From: Alopecurus myosuroides
Lineage: Eukaryota; Streptophyta; Magnoliopsida; Poales; Poaceae
Assembly (NCBI GenBank): GCA_028641055.1
Contig: CM054058.1
Coordinates: 241,724,187 to 241,788,186, forward strand
Direction of reading: 5' to 3'
Length of the DNA stretch: 64,000 bases
A program made the position numbers and the translations under genes. Positions 31,616 through 44,054 of the stretch are shown piece after piece (positions within the stretch are counted from its first letter, which is position 1; each line of letters opens with the position of its first letter). A model generated the notes under the pieces. It searched no databases, was not told the origin of the DNA, and saw nothing but the letters and a program-made list of their open reading frames with translations.

Positions 31616-34600
31616 CTACTGCACACAACACCTCGCCAAGTCCCTTGGCGTGGTTCTCCTCGCGAGATGCTCATGAAGGAACAGCCAAACGCGCGCCTCC
31701 TCGCGATATTCTCTTTTTGGGTACTTGTACATCTTTTTTGCCTTGTTGTTCCCAGTAATTCGCTTCTCCGTTGTCTCACTATGTTTCAGAAAGTATTCGT
31801 TCATATTCGAAAACGTATATTCCACTATTGACGACACGAGAAATTCACACACACCCTTAATCATGTTGTTGAAACATTCGTCCATGTTGCTTGTCATGTC
31901 ACCGTACCTCATTCCGAGGTGGTCATATGCCCGCGACAATTTTCTCTTGTCTAGCAAATTCCTTGTCAGGAATTCGTTGCCCCGTGGTTTGGTAGTTGTG
32001 AATATTTCGTTAAATATTTTCGTGAAATAACGAAAGGTGAAGGAGAGGCAACAATCTTGAGGCAAATCAGTTAGCTCTTTTTTTACATGCCCTGTAGAAG
32101 TTTGAGAAAAACTTCTCATGCACCACCGATGGTGAGCACGGGGTATCCTGAGATTTCAACTTCCACGGCGTTGAGTATCCCTTGATGTCGGTCCGAGATG
32201 ATGCAAACCTCTATGTCACGTCCAACCAGCCTAGTCCTCGCTAGGCTAAGGAACCACTCCCAGTTCTCATTGTTCTCCGCGGACACAAGTGTGAATGCCA
32301 ACGGTAGCAAATGGTCACAACCGTCGTGCCCTACCGCTGTCATGGTTGTGCCCTTGTAACTGCCGGTGAGAAATGTACCATTGATACGTGCATTTTATAT
32401 CATCATTTATACCCTCCATATGGGCATTATTGGGATGTTTTATCAATTGTTATGTCATTGTTTTGCATGTTTAAGATGATTTTATGGAACTTTCCTACAA
32501 AGTCCCTATTTTGGGTATTTAATTTCTGGGTGTCAGAAAACACCTTTTTTCATGTTTTTGATGTTTCAGGAGCTACAGGTATCCAAATTGCGAAAGGAAA
32601 CAAACCCTGTCAGTTTTTCTTCGGGAGAAAGGCCGTGGGCACAAGACACAAAGGAGGATGGCCAGGAGGCCCAAAAGGGGGTAGCCCACGCGGCCAGATT
32701 CCCTGGCCGCGTGTGGGGCCCCCAAATGGGCCCACAGCACCTCCTCCCCGAGGTCTTTTTGCTGACGACTCCGTCTTCCCCGAAAACGAACACCCTAATT
32801 TTCCCGAGACGAGACGGAGCCGCCAGGGCGGCGAAACTCCCGAAACTCTCCGCGGATGAGACAAATCGTGCTGCTCCGGAGCTCCGGAGAAGGGGGAAAT
32901 CATCCCCATCTTCATCCCCATCTCCTCCTTGGCGTGGGAGGAGGCATCTCCATCACCATCCTCACCAGCACCTGCATCTCCATCATCACCATCACCGTGA
33001 TCCACTCCGTTCCCCTCATAGTTTGATCATTGCTACACCCTAGATACGTGTTATTGTACTCCGTTGCATGTTTGGGATTGAGTAGTTGTCATTATTTGGT
33101 GGTGGATCCATTGTTTCAGATTGTGTTGTACCACATATGTCACCATACATAATCGTGTTTGCACGTTGTGAGTAGTTCCCGCATGTTTCTGAGGGCATAG
33201 GATGAATTGGCAATGATTTGTTACATAAGATGAGTTGTTATTTGGTCTAGTATTTATCTTTTATGTGATTCTATGATGGTGTTGTACGAACATCGACTGT
33301 ACAACACTTCACCTACATGGGCTCATAGGAGAACACCGTAGTGTAGTGACGTGATGATGCCTTTAGGTGACAGGACCATCCACGGACAAAACGGGTGTAA
33401 GGTGCTTGAAAGTCTTTATAAAAAGGCCCAAACGTCCAGAATTCACGTCCAAATATCAGTACACTTTTACCTTTGTGCATCATTGTTTCCGAGCCAAAGG
33501 GATCAACCACATAGATCATATCCGGGTTTGTTGCGGCCATCCCTCCCAACAACATGGATATGCGGTTGTACGACTCTTCTCAGTCTCCATACAACATCCC
33601 GAATTCGGCTTGCTTGGCCTTCCACGACTTACCGTACTTCACTGTGTAGACGTATAGGTCCAACACATACTTGATAACGGCTTTAATTAGACATGTTGGT
33701 AGGATCTTGACCATTGAGCTTTTTTCTCCCCAATAAACTCATAACTCAATTAGCGGTGATGATTTTTATAATTGGCCTGGTCGATATTCTTCGAGGCACA
33801 TTGGTGCGTGAGGCAACGTTCCGTAAGCTTCCACCGTGGTATTTTCTTAGGTCCACCCTTTTTATAGGCCTTGCACGGACAATCCATGGACAATTACGCT
33901 GCTCACATATGACTTGGTAACGGACCTTCTCGTTCGAGTACTTAACACCGAATACTCGATGATGCTTCAATGAGTAGTCATTTATCCATTGTTTTAGTTC
34001 TTCCAAGCATAAAAAGATGCTTGATTTATCGAGCCATGATTGTTTAGCTCGGTTTCTTTCTTCGAATAAGACCTTGGCCCAGGATTTTTGGTGGTACCAC
34101 CATCAACAATAGCCTTACGCGTAAGGCTTAGATCACGAAACAATGATGTCCGGTGATCCCGGCCAAATGCACGCAAAAGGCTCCTACTTCCTTAGCCGCC
34201 GGTACATCCTCGTCAATTTCCTTTTCGGGGCCTTCATAGTCCGAGTCCATTCTATGTGCTCGCGAGTATGGGATGGCACGGTCCATGTCCTCTTCGAAAC
34301 AGTTTGCCTCCACATCTCCAACCTTATGGTTACGGAAGCAATGTTCTCTTGGATCGCCCTCGCCCTCTTCAAGCATGACCTCTCGGGCTCATCATGTCCA
34401 CCGTCACCGTCATCGTAGTCATCACGATAATCGTTATTGCAATAGGGCTCAAGGGTTGTATCGAAAAAAGTTTGGCTCATCATTGTGTTATACACTTCGG
34501 GCTCTGGGTCGACACGTGCCTCATCACGTTCAACCGGGCTACTCCATTCGCTTGCACATCCTTCAAGGTTCAAATCAATGTGTACTCGAGCACCAACCAT

Positions 34601-34757
34601 TTTTTGTGGCAAACAACTCAAATGATTTGTCTTGTGAGTCTAGGAAAACCGCGTTATAAACTTCCCAACGACTCTCCGAATCAACGGGCATCATCTTTCC
34701 ATCGAATTTAATGACCGTGAGAAATATTGGACCTTTCTTGCAACTCAAGTACATCAT
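31616..34757 (-). pseudogene. Mutator-like (MuDR) transposase relic, minus strand
   Basis: Pieces in several minus-strand frames line up in order. First is an N-terminal acidic region (34757-34140). Next is a MuDR DNA-binding part (34006-33746) reading MEELKQWINDYSLKHHRVF, CEQRNCPWIVRARP. Then comes a linker (33660-33380: KAKQAEFGMLYGD, PDMIYVVDPFG, FWTFGPFYKDF) and the start of the catalytic domain (FKHLTPVLSVDG), interrupted at 33374. After the insertion it resumes with GTFLTGSYKGT, MTAVGHDGCDHLLPLAFTLV and CIISDRHQGIL, shifts frame near 32130 at HHRWCM, and ends with RYGDMTSNMDECFNNM and VEYTFSNMNEYFLKHSE. MULE transposases use a DDE domain. Multiple frame changes make this one inactive. 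Confidence 0.85.
32382..33374 (+). mobile_element. 993-bp LTR-like insertion within the MULE transposase
   Basis: It is flanked by the 5-bp direct repeat ACCAT (32377-32381, 33375-33379), and removing it rejoins the transposase motif LSVDG|TFLTG. It starts TGATACGTGCATTTTATATC, the start I associate with a common Triticeae LTR, and its middle (CCCCATCTTCATCCCCATCT) and the GAACATCGACTGTACAACAC part also fit that LTR. It ends GGTGACAGG rather than the expected CA, so it may be a truncated LTR or a related family with a different end. It has no coding potential. Confidence 0.6.
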
Positions 34758-34759
34758 TT

Positions 34760-35545
34760 GTGTCCTTCCAATTCAACTCACTTAGGACCTTTTCCACAAC
34801 ATCCTGAAATGTTGGACTAGAGTCAAACAACACGACTAACTCGTCCGGGTCTAATTAATGTCTTCTTTTGGAAAACCCCCACAAAGTCCACATGATGAAA
34901 ATTCACGATTCTCTACGATCATATTGCCGTAATAGCTAACAAGTAGGCCCTAATAAAATAATTCATAGGGTTAGGGTGAGGCTCAGGACCTACCAAATAT
35001 TTAGTGTTTGCCACAAAACTGATAGGTCTAGATCATCTTAGAAAGCACATATGCTCCATACATCAACAAAGAACTAAACATTTTTAGGGGTTGCAAAGTC
35101 TAATTTCTAGTGTTTCTAAAATACGGGAGCAAATTGACTAAATACAAACATTTTTATTGGACAAACCAAAGAAAAGGGGAAGATTACTTTGGAGACATGA
35201 GATTCCACGGAGAAATTACAAATATTAGAGGGATTGGAGGGTGGAGTGGGAGAGAGAGCCGAACTTGAGCTAATAGTGGGGAGTGGAGTGTGGCTGTCCC
35301 GGCTAACTTACATCTTCGCTCGCGTAACACCCCGTCTAGGACGTTATGGTGTCAGGGGCATAACGTCCCGGTCCCGTACTTACGGTGACAGCCTCGTGAA
35401 AGTCTAGTCGTGCGTTATGCTAGAGATCATAACATCCTAGGCGTGCCTTATAAAAAAAAGTTATTTGAAAAAAAAGATGTTATTGGTCTTAGATCGTGAA
35501 TTTACTAAGCCGAAAGGTTATTTATGTAAAATTTCACGATCTCAG
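34760..35545. other. Flank of the MULE relic with strong hairpins
   Basis: No gene. GGACGTTATG (35339-35348) faces CATAACGTCC (35359-35368), and GATCGTGAATTT (35492-35503) faces AAATTTCACGATC (35529-35541). Such palindromes could belong to the terminal region of the MULE, but its second terminus was not located. Confidence 0.4.
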
Positions 35546-37221
35546 GCGCCAACAATATTTGTGAAGCCACCGAGGAGCCCGGCTTTATAGCAGCGGCTTG
35601 TCCCCATCCATGTCGCCGCATGCAGATTATTATTGTTGTTGTCGAAACAGGCAAGCAGCAGCAGGAGTCCCCCTGGTCCTGATCTCCTCAAGAGCCGTGT
35701 ACGCCGCGTCTCTCTCCCTCCCCTCCCCATGTCTATCCGTACGTGGCGCCCAATGGAGTGAGCCTGTTGATGACTCGGCCTGCCGGATCTTAAATCGGTG
35801 GATCCCCTCACTCGCCACGCTTTCATCGTTTCTTGCACGCCAATACGTATATTTTAGGAGTACAGTAGCTTATTGTGATGCTCCGTTTGCTTCACGGTAG
35901 CTGCAGTAATAGAAATGGCCAACTGATTTACAGTACTATTCAAGGTCTTCCACTGAAATCAGCAGAGAGCCTCTACTGTGGAGATAGAGAGACCAGTCGC
36001 AACGTCGGCATTGGCATGCCACGGCCTCCTGTTTCTTCCAGAGACCGGCCGGCGCGGTCTGGTCGACGATTCCACCGTTTGGCTTGTTTCCATGGTCGGT
36101 CAAAACCAAGGAACACTCCGCTGGGTCTCGTGGCTTAGGACGTAGCCTGGCGTGAGGCTACACGATGATGCCTATGCCCTACGGTGTCTACGACCTGCAC
36201 GTCGTCTCGTTCTCGCACGCAGGACCGAGAGAATTAAAAATATCTGCAGCCGCAAAACTATCTTCAGCCCTGAGCTGGAGGTGGCTCAGGCAGGAGCGAT
36301 AGCAGCTGGCGAAACCATAACCTAGTGCTAAACCGGCGGCAATGTGTAGCACATGTCAAAGGAGATCACGCCTTGCATGCGCGTGAATAGAAAACCAGCA
36401 AGTAGGCATGCAGCTGGTTCTGTGCACTAGCTAAGCTGTGCTAGCAGCAACCACCCACCAAACAAAACTAGAACCACCTGTGTTGCTATCCGGCGCGAGG
36501 AACAGAATGCCGCTACAGAGACACTGCATTTGTTTTGTTTCCTCTTCTTCAGATCTATTTATTTGATCTTTTTTTTTCTACCGGCGAGCGAGCATGTCCC
36601 TGTAAAAGACAACTGTTCCTCTTTCTTCTGTTGCTGATAAGTTTATCATATCATCTACAGCAGACGATGTCCGTAGTGTGCATGCGGCCATGGGCGCGCT
36701 CCATCCCTGCCATAAGATTAGCTCTGCGGTGCGGTGCAGTGCAAGGCTTTCCTTCTCTTTCCAAGCATAGCTGACGGTACATGCATGCACCTGGTGTGGT
36801 GTGAGAGTGTGTACACGGTGTGTAGTTGCACAGGCACAACAATCACATCACGTCTTAGGAATTTAGGATGTACATAAAAAAAGCGTAGCCAGGTCAAAAT
36901 GCCAAATATCTAGACAGATACTACAGCTAATAGGCAAATCATCTAGTACAAGAAAAACAGACGAGCTAGGCAACATTCAAAAATGCTAGTACTTGATATT
37001 CTTCTTGGTCAGTTGATCGGTCTAAGCAAGTCTTCCAGGGCTTTGCTTGATTAGTATACTTCTTTTTTTTGGGGAGGTAAAGATTTACATCAGAGCATGC
37101 AAGAACATGACCATGATCAAAAGAAGTGAGATACCGAGAAGGGGCTAAGCTAAGGTAGGTCTACCACCTGAAATTATGCGCGCAAAAAACGCCACTAGCT
37201 ACAAGAGAGATCGAGCTGATT
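35546..37221. other. Low-copy-looking DNA downstream of the RAV gene
   Basis: No transposon signature and no convincing gene. Short frames on both strands overlap one another and lack domain motifs. The part next to 37221 should contain the RAV 3' untranslated region. Confidence 0.4.
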
Positions 37222-38409
37222 CTACACTAGCGCCAGCTTAATGCATTGCTTCTTCAATGCCGCTTGCGGAAGCGGCTTCACGACGTCCCTGCTCCTCTTG
37301 CACCCGGCCATTCCCTGCTCCGGCGCGGCCGCGGACACCGGCGCCGCGAGGAGGTCAACGCCGAAGAGCCTCACGGCCTTCGCCACAGGTGCCGCGGGGA
37401 CTGTACAAGCGGCGCTATTACTACTGTCGGACCGCAGCTTGCAGTCGATGAAGAGCTTGCTGTCTTCGGCGGCGCCGGTGCCGGCAGAGCGGTAGAAGCC
37501 GACGACGTCTCCGGCGCTGAGGCCTTTCTCCTTGACGAAGCGGCTCCAGCCCTTGGTGAGGACGTAGCTCTGGCTGCTGTTCCAGTACGAGTACCGGAAG
37601 CGCCACACCTTGGCGGCGTCGTCCTCGAAGTTGAGGAGCAGGCCCTTGCCCTCGCCGCCTACGGCGGGGGGCTGCAGCGGGAAGTTCTTCTCGGCGTGCT
37701 GCTTCGGTATCACCAGCCTGTTGAGCTTGCCTACGTCGCTGGGGGTGACCGTCTTGTCGAAGAGGTGCTCGCGCTCGAGCTCGCGCGCGGCGGGGAAGCG
37801 AGGCGAGGAGTGCCCGTCGGCGCGCGCGCCGGCGGCGGCGGCGAGGGAGGCGGCCGAGGCGGCGAAGGCGCGCCTGCTCTGCGCGAGCTCGTCGACGTAG
37901 GTGTGCTTGCGCAGCATGTCGACGACCTCCGCCTTGGAGCGCGAGGCGAGGAAGCGGAGCTCGGCGGCGGCGTCCGGGTCGGCCTCCGCGAGCGGGCGGA
38001 AGTTGGTGACGGCGTCGCGCCCGCGGAAGCGCTGCGCGGCCACGTCGTAGGCGCGCGCGGCGTCGGCCTCCCCGGCGAAGGTGCCGAGCCAGACGCGCTG
38101 GTGCCGCTCGTAGATCTGCGCGCCCCACCGCCCGTTGGGCTGCGGCACCACGCCCTTGTACTTGGACGACGGCAGCTTCCCTCCCGCGCCCGGGCCCGCG
38201 CCGACAGTCACGCTCCCGGCGCCGCCTCCGCCAGAGTCCACCTCCGTGCCCGGCTCGGCCGCGTCCAGGACCGCGCTGGCGCCGCTGCCCATGCGCTCGA
38301 GCGGCGCCGCCTCCGCGGCCGCGGCGGCCAGGGCCTCGAGCTTGTCCGTGGAGACGACGCCGCCGCCGCCGCTGCTGGTGTCGTCCGCGAGGCAGCTGGT
38401 GCTGTCCAT
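37222..38409 (-). CDS. RAV-family AP2/B3 transcription factor (395 aa), intact and intronless
   Basis: The ATG at 38409 is chosen because [11 protein letters not shown] matches how cereal RAV proteins begin; the 57 codons upstream in frame are leader. Residues 83-137 form a single AP2 domain ([37 protein letters not shown]). Residues 215-326 form a B3 domain ([45 protein letters not shown]). RLFGVDL at 347-353 is the repression motif of RAV/TEMPRANILLO proteins. A basic [10 protein letters not shown] tail ends the protein. RAV proteins bind a bipartite CAACA plus CACCTG site in the nucleus, and TEM-type members repress flowering genes such as FT and gibberellin synthesis. The architecture and tail resemble the rice chromosome-1 RAV gene Os01g0693400; orthology is inferred from memory. 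All key motifs are present. Confidence 0.96.
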   Translation of the reverse strand: MDSTSCLADDTSSGGGGVVSTDKLEALAAAAAEAAPLERMGSGASAVLDAAEPGTEVDSGGGGAGSVTVGAGPGAGGKLPSSKYKGVVPQPNGRWGAQIYERHQRVWLGTFAGEADAARAYDVAAQRFRGRDAVTNFRPLAEADPDAAAELRFLASRSKAEVVDMLRKHTYVDELAQSRRAFAASAASLAAAAGARADGHSSPRFPAARELEREHLFDKTVTPSDVGKLNRLVIPKQHAEKNFPLQPPAVGGEGKGLLLNFEDDAAKVWRFRYSYWNSSQSYVLTKGWSRFVKEKGLSAGDVVGFYRSAGTGAAEDSKLFIDCKLRSDSSNSAACTVPAAPVAKAVRLFGVDLLAAPVSAAAPEQGMAGCKRSRDVVKPLPQAALKKQCIKLALV

Positions 38410-38497
38410 TTCAGTAGCGTCGCGCAGGCACCTGTGAGAATGCTTCTTCTGTTGGCGCAATGATGGCGTAGGATAGATTAGGCGAGGGAAGCGAGGG

Positions 38498-38505
38498 GAT
38501 ATATA
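38498..38505 (-). promoter_or_regulatory. Probable TATA box of the RAV gene
   Basis: On the minus strand the sequence CCTATATATCCCC lies about 90 bp upstream of the ATG at 38409, so the transcript would begin roughly 60 bp before the start codon. No other candidate is as close. Confidence 0.6.
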
Positions 38506-38509
38506 GGAT

Positions 38510-40715
38510 CCATCCAAGCGGCAGAGCGCGCGGGGTGTCGTGTATGGCATGGGCGGTGCCACTCGCCATGCCATACCCATGGTCCGCGTGGCCGCGTCAT
38601 TTGCTCGCTAGCTAATAATACCACTGTAGACTGTAGTACAGTAACACTTTGCTCGGGTGTTTTTAGGTTGGATTTTTGCCGCTTTCCGGTGACGCCAACC
38701 ATATAAAAATCCTACCGCTGCTGTGTTGGACTGGGATAGAGGTAAGGACAGGATACGTTGACGTCACCTCATGTGTTGGCTAGGGTCTGAGGCTCGATGG
38801 AGACAGAGATACGTGACGAGTTGTGGGCTGGCCAGCGCGGGTGTGGGTCATTCAGAGTCAGCTCATGGGTTGGCTCAAAGACCTAGCAACAAAATAATTA
38901 CGAATGGACGGATGGATAGATAGATACTCCAGATCGTAGCATGGTCTATGCGGATGGAAAAAAAAGATTGCTAGTTTCTTGTTGCTGATCGATGATGTGA
39001 GCTGGCCGGGCGGCCGCCCCATGGGGTGCAGCTGTTGGCCATGTCACGCCTGATCGATCCCTCCTCCTTTCTGGCTTTATTTCATCATCATCAGCAGGTT
39101 TATGGCAGCATTATTGTTGCTTACGTTGTTGGGTTGGGTTTACGCGCGTTTCAGATAGATGGATGGGTGCTGGCCTGTCGCAGTTTTGGTCGCATGTGGC
39201 ATAGATAGACTATATGACGAGCCTATTTCTGGAAGCTTTTGGAAGTAGCCTGGAGGCGAGATATATACTAGCAGTACGTACAACAGCTTCGTCCACACGA
39301 AAATTCTGCACTTGGCCGTGGAAGGAAATTGTAGGAACAAGACCCTGGAAACACCCGGGCGATTGTCCATACGTGCGTGACAGGGCAGGATCCGGACCGA
39401 CCGAGCGATGTCCCACAGAAGTCCAATACGCACGAGGAGCCCCGCGTATATACGCCATCGATCGACCGACCGAGCTACGTACCCCATCGATCGATCGTTG
39501 CACTTTACCTTCGCGTTACGCTTGGGCTGTGTTGGTTTAATCAGAAAACTAATGTCACAATGCTGCCTCGACCATCGAAGATAATGTTTTGTGCTACAAC
39601 ACAGACACAGTGGTTGTTGATATATACTACTAAGTCGGCACACGCAAAGGCAAAGCTCACAGCGGGCAAGTGGGCTTTAGAATTGTGATGGGTGCGGCGT
39701 TGGACGGGACGCTGGCGAAAGGAAAACAACAGCGGGCGATAAATCTGGCCAGATTTGTTGCTATACGCGCGCGACCGATACAGTCATACAGAGCGGCGGA
39801 GCTCTCGTCATGCGATGCAAGTGGACGGACGGGGGAGAGGCCGGGTAGGAAACAGTAGAGCGATTGCTGTAGATATTGCAGGTTCCCAACGGCGACTTGG
39901 AGCGGTCTCGCCGCAACTTGTCACTGGCGCCACGTACGTACGGTGGGAGGGAGAATTCCAGATGCATACTGCTACAAAAAAAAAAGATGCATACTGCTAC
40001 AGTACAGCCTGTAGCCCCAGATAGGCGTGTGGAGGAGGTAGAGTACAGCTAGTAGTAAAACAAAAAAACCTCGACGTCTAGTGTTATATATGCTGCATTC
40101 GCATTGTCTTAACAGCTGAAAAAACCGTGTGGAGGAGGTACGTAGAGACGGTTAATTTGTGCGTGTCTCTTACGGGAACCATCTGAAGAAAATGCATGGA
40201 CTGTTTGTTGCCATGTTTCGGGCAGGTAGTCACTCACGGAGAGACGGCTGCAGGCTTCTCAAGAAAATGGCCAAGACTATGGGTAGAGGACGTCGCTCCG
40301 TGTGTACACGTGCACGGGCTCTTCTCATTGGCTGGCTGGTTGATTGGGTAGCTGGATTTCACTCGGGGTCATTGTCTCGGAGGAAAATATCTTACAGAAT
40401 GAATTTAATTACAGGTGGAATAGTAGTCGTACTGGCCAACAATGTTAGGGTAGGGGTTGACTGACTTCGGTTTTCTTGCGCTGGGGTGAAGCTCTCGATC
40501 ACACCCACGGAATAGTTTGGACCTGTGATCTATATCTTCTGCTTTCGGACAACGCTGTGTCGTGTAGTTATAGTACACTTGAAGAGAAGTTTAAATATCC
40601 CAAGAGCTAGCTTTGTCACCCTCAAGACTAATTATCGTACCGCATATTTAGAATATGCATACGTGGAAACTAGTACATGGATTTAGAATTTTGACATGAC
40701 TTCCTAAGCATGTAC
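38510..40715. other. Upstream region of the RAV gene
   Basis: Low-copy-looking DNA with no transposon ends recognised up to the MITE at 40718. Short palindromic words such as GATCGATCG and CGTACG are common, and poly(A) tracts occur at 39975-39984. No further gene is supported. Confidence 0.4.
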
Positions 40716-40717
40716 TA

Positions 40718-40840
40718 CTACCTCCGATCCATATTAATGGACTCAACTTTATCTAGATACGGATGTATCTAGTTAAGTGTTTAGACTAGATGCATCCGTA
40801 TCTAGACAATGTTGAGACCATTGATATGGATCGGAGGGAG
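40718..40840. mobile_element. Stowaway MITE, long hairpin (123 bp)
   Basis: CTACCTCCGATCCATATTAA faces TTGATATGGATCGGAGGGAG; inside, TATCTAGATACGGATG faces CATCCGTATCTAGACA. TA flanks at 40716-40717 and 40841-40842. Confidence 0.88.
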
Positions 40841-40842
40841 TA

Positions 40843-42360
40843 CTAAATTGTGTTGACATGGAGTAAGTCGTTGAATCGATCGGTTAGGTGCGTGCAATTC
40901 AACATGCACCGCAAAACACTCTCCCACGTACGGTGTATTAGTGTATATTATTCGTTTATATTTATAATAATGCACCACATATAAAACCCGACGATGGCCT
41001 GCAAATTACATCGCTCGTAAGTAGACAAGTTCAACTTATCAAGTAAACTACTGTATTTCTCCTTTTGCAGAACCAACAGCAGGTAGAGTATTTGTGAACA
41101 GTGTCAATTGTCAAGGATGGCGGCCGGGCGGGGCCAAGTTGCATGTATTAATTCTAGACGACGCCTTGCGCTGGCGCGGAAGCGGCCGGGCCAGCCTCCG
41201 GTATGGGGACTTGAAGGTGGGCCCAGCGTAGGGGCAGGAGGGAGAGAGAGGGGCGTGGCGTTCACATGAAGTGTGGACCAGTGGCGCCACCCAAGTGCAT
41301 TCCCCCCTGAAACAATTTCCAGCTGTTGGCTGCTCTCTGACCGCTGACATTGGCATCGCTGTTGGCCGCTGCTTTCGTTTCATTTCAGTCCATTTCCATC
41401 CCCTGCTGTTTGTTGTTTCCATCTCTCTCTCTAGGGTTTATTTATACATCTTATTCTCTTTTTTCGTATATAGCTCGAATGATAATGCAGAGGCGCGCGT
41501 GGGCTTCTTGTCTTTTAGGACGAGCGTGCTCTCTCATTTTGTTTTAGCAGGGATGGGAGGCGAGATCCTATCTGCATGCGAGACTGCGATCTGGTTGTTG
41601 GGTTTTTGCCAATTGTGCTCTCCAGATAAGGCTGCTGACGAGAAAACAAGATAACTTGTCAGCTGTCCCTTCCCGCGGCCACTTGCTTGCCTCCGCTGCC
41701 GGGTGAAAGCCTGTTTGGCTGGCCTATGTGCTAAACTAATACGTACTGCAGGTCCATCGTTCCCGGTTTCCGTTCTTTCTCCCTCTCTCTTGTTCACACG
41801 GAGCAGCGCTAGGCTAGGCTGGCAGCTGCGCACTCGCGCTTCGTTGGATATTGTTGAAATATCCTGTAAGTAATGCATTCCGAAACATGGAAGCAATGCG
41901 TTCTAGGGTTAAGAAGAAATGCGATGCATTCATGTTTTCTCTATATATATGTTGGGCGCCTATTCTAACCATTGACGGAGAGAGGGAAACTGGGAGATGC
42001 ATGCTGAGGTGTAGTGTAGAGCAATTGCGTGATTTGGACGGAAGTGAAAGGGATCATTTAGCCGCAGACCGAGCGCCGAAGTTTTCTTCCCTGCTGACGG
42101 GTTCTTTCCGTTGGCCGGACGTGCCGACGAGCGATGAAGCAACCGACAACAACGTCAGGTGATATGCTCTCTCTGCCTTCTGTTGCCCTTTATCCATCCG
42201 GATCCACTCACTCGTCCAAGAGGGATTTTTCTTCAAACGCAAAAACAGAGTGAACTCAAGTACTTAAACATCGCTGACAAAAATTACTCCATCTGGGGAT
42301 TACCATTTTTAGAAATTTTAGACCAACTTTTTCTAACGCATGTCCGTGTTAAGTAAGGTG
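40843..42360. other. Low-copy-looking DNA
   Basis: Several short frames overlap on both strands without domain motifs. No element ends are seen. A GAGAGAG/CTCTCTC-rich stretch is present near 41421-41435. Confidence 0.4.
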
Positions 42361-42369
42361 TGATGTCGT

Positions 42370-43084
42370 AATTTTTTTTTCTAGCGGCAACATCATATAC
42401 TCGTTTTTTAGACGTTTTTGTCACTCATACATGAACTCACTATTGAGCACATACTCTCTACTAGAGATTCATATAAATACTTGGACATAGTACAGTATAA
42501 ATCGGTGTCAACTTTTTTTCTAGTAGCAACATCATATACTCGTCTTTAGACGTTTTTTATCACTTGTGTTCAGAGGACACAAAGGAGACACACGAATTCA
42601 CTATCGCGTATAGTCTACTGCTGGACATTCATACAAATACAAGGCCAGAATAGAATATAAATCGTAGAGCGTGCAATAACGTAAATAAAGTAAAAACATG
42701 AATATCATAAAAGAAACATGCACAATCCGATCATACCTTCACAATTAATTAGATCCCAACAAACACAACAGTTAATAATTACATCATATACATCTTGATC
42801 ATGTTAGCTAGGTCACCCGACTCTAGGACCCTCAAATTAGGGTTTCAAGATGACAGCAGCTCGGGATCACGTTCGTGTATTTTTTTTCTCGACTCCAATG
42901 TGTGTAGGTCAAAGTCAATTTATAGACGAATGTATGCCTCGGGAGGAGCCAGGTGGGCCCTATGCAGCTAGGGGCACGGCCCAGGGGTGGCCCGCCTGGA
43001 ACCGTGTGCCCCTTGTGGCCCTCTCCTGAAGATTTTTGGTGACCTCCCTTCTTTCACCATGAATTTTTCCAGATTTTTCTGACG
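42370..43084 (-). repeat. LTR-like fragment with a tandem duplication of about 139 bp
   Basis: Two units start CTAGCGGCAACATCATATACT (42381) and CTAGTAGCAACATCATATACT (42520) and share later words (TCATA-AAATAC, GTATAAATCG). The following part (TATGCCTCGGGAGGAGCCAGGTGGG) resembles the 5' end of gypsy LTRs read on the minus strand. The family is not identified. Confidence 0.5.
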
Positions 43085-44045
43085 ACTTTTGTCACACCCC
43101 AGTTTTTGGACTCTTGGACTGTGCTCAAGAAGACAAAAATTAGGGCCAACAATTTTTTTTAACAACATGATTGTTTGAACTAACATGTGTTTATGATCTT
43201 AATCATATTTGCAACACAAGTTTTGTTTCTTTATAAAACCAACACCAAATGTTTCTGAAAAATATTCCTGATATTTTTCTCTCATGTTTTCCTATTGTTA
43301 CCTGAGTGGATTTTTATTCCAAGACTTGGATCATTCTTGTTTGCATCTTAAAACAAACTTTTAACTTTGTTGGATCCAAGAAAACAAGTTTTCAAAATGA
43401 GTTATGAAAGTTTTCTTTTAAGTTTTCTATGAAAAACAATTCCTGAAAATAAAGCCAAGTACCTGTTTTCTACCTTTGTTTTCACCAAGCTATAAATTGT
43501 TATTTTATGATTTCTTGAATTTTAATTAATCCTTGATATATGTACTACAAACCCATAAGCTCACTTTTATTGTTGGATAAATAAAAACTATCTTTTGCTT
43601 GTTGTTTTTGTGGTATAAAATTAAGGCAGAAAAAGGCAATTTTGAGAAACAGATAAAAACAGAAAGTATACCTTTTTCCACATTGTTTTCATGGCCTTAA
43701 ATTATTTCAAAATTGTTTTCAAAAGTTGTTTATGAAAGTATATAACATGGTTAACAAGCCCATGTTTTGAAAACCAATTTTGGGAATCATTTGAACCCTG
43801 AAAACAAACACAACTTTTGCAACTTTTAATCTGTTTTCAACACTTAAAAAAATTTCTAAGTCATAAGACTGAATTTTCTGAACTTTTCAGTGAACAGTTA
43901 AGGATACACTTTTGCACATTAGTTTTCTTGATGTTTCCTTGATCTTTTGGAAGCATGACGATACCTAATGTGTTGACCATAGTTCCTACTCGAACCAGCA
44001 TGCTTTGGATACCTTCTAGAAGCCTTAGGCCTGGAGTTATGAGAG
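43085..44045 (+). repeat. T-rich LTR-like sequence starting TGTCACACCCC
   Basis: The run starts at about 43090 with TGTCACACCCCAG, a common start of Triticeae gypsy LTRs. It continues with GTTTTCAAAA/TTTTGAAAAC words and no coding potential. It stops where the additional gene of the Tat element begins, so it probably replaced the 3' LTR side of that element. Confidence 0.45.
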
Positions 44046-44054
44046 AGAGAAGAG

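Noticed and set aside
37421..38128. 235-codon arginine-rich frame within the RAV gene
   Set aside because: A shifted reading of the same GC-rich DNA, with low-complexity RRRR runs and no motif.
37246..38463. 405-codon plus-strand frame opposite the RAV gene
   Set aside because: It is the mirror of a very GC-rich coding sequence; it has no domain, and the minus-strand RAV protein explains the openness.
43085..44045. T-rich region as the 3' LTR of the Tat element
   Set aside because: It shows no similarity to the LTR at 53889-54375, so it belongs to a different element.
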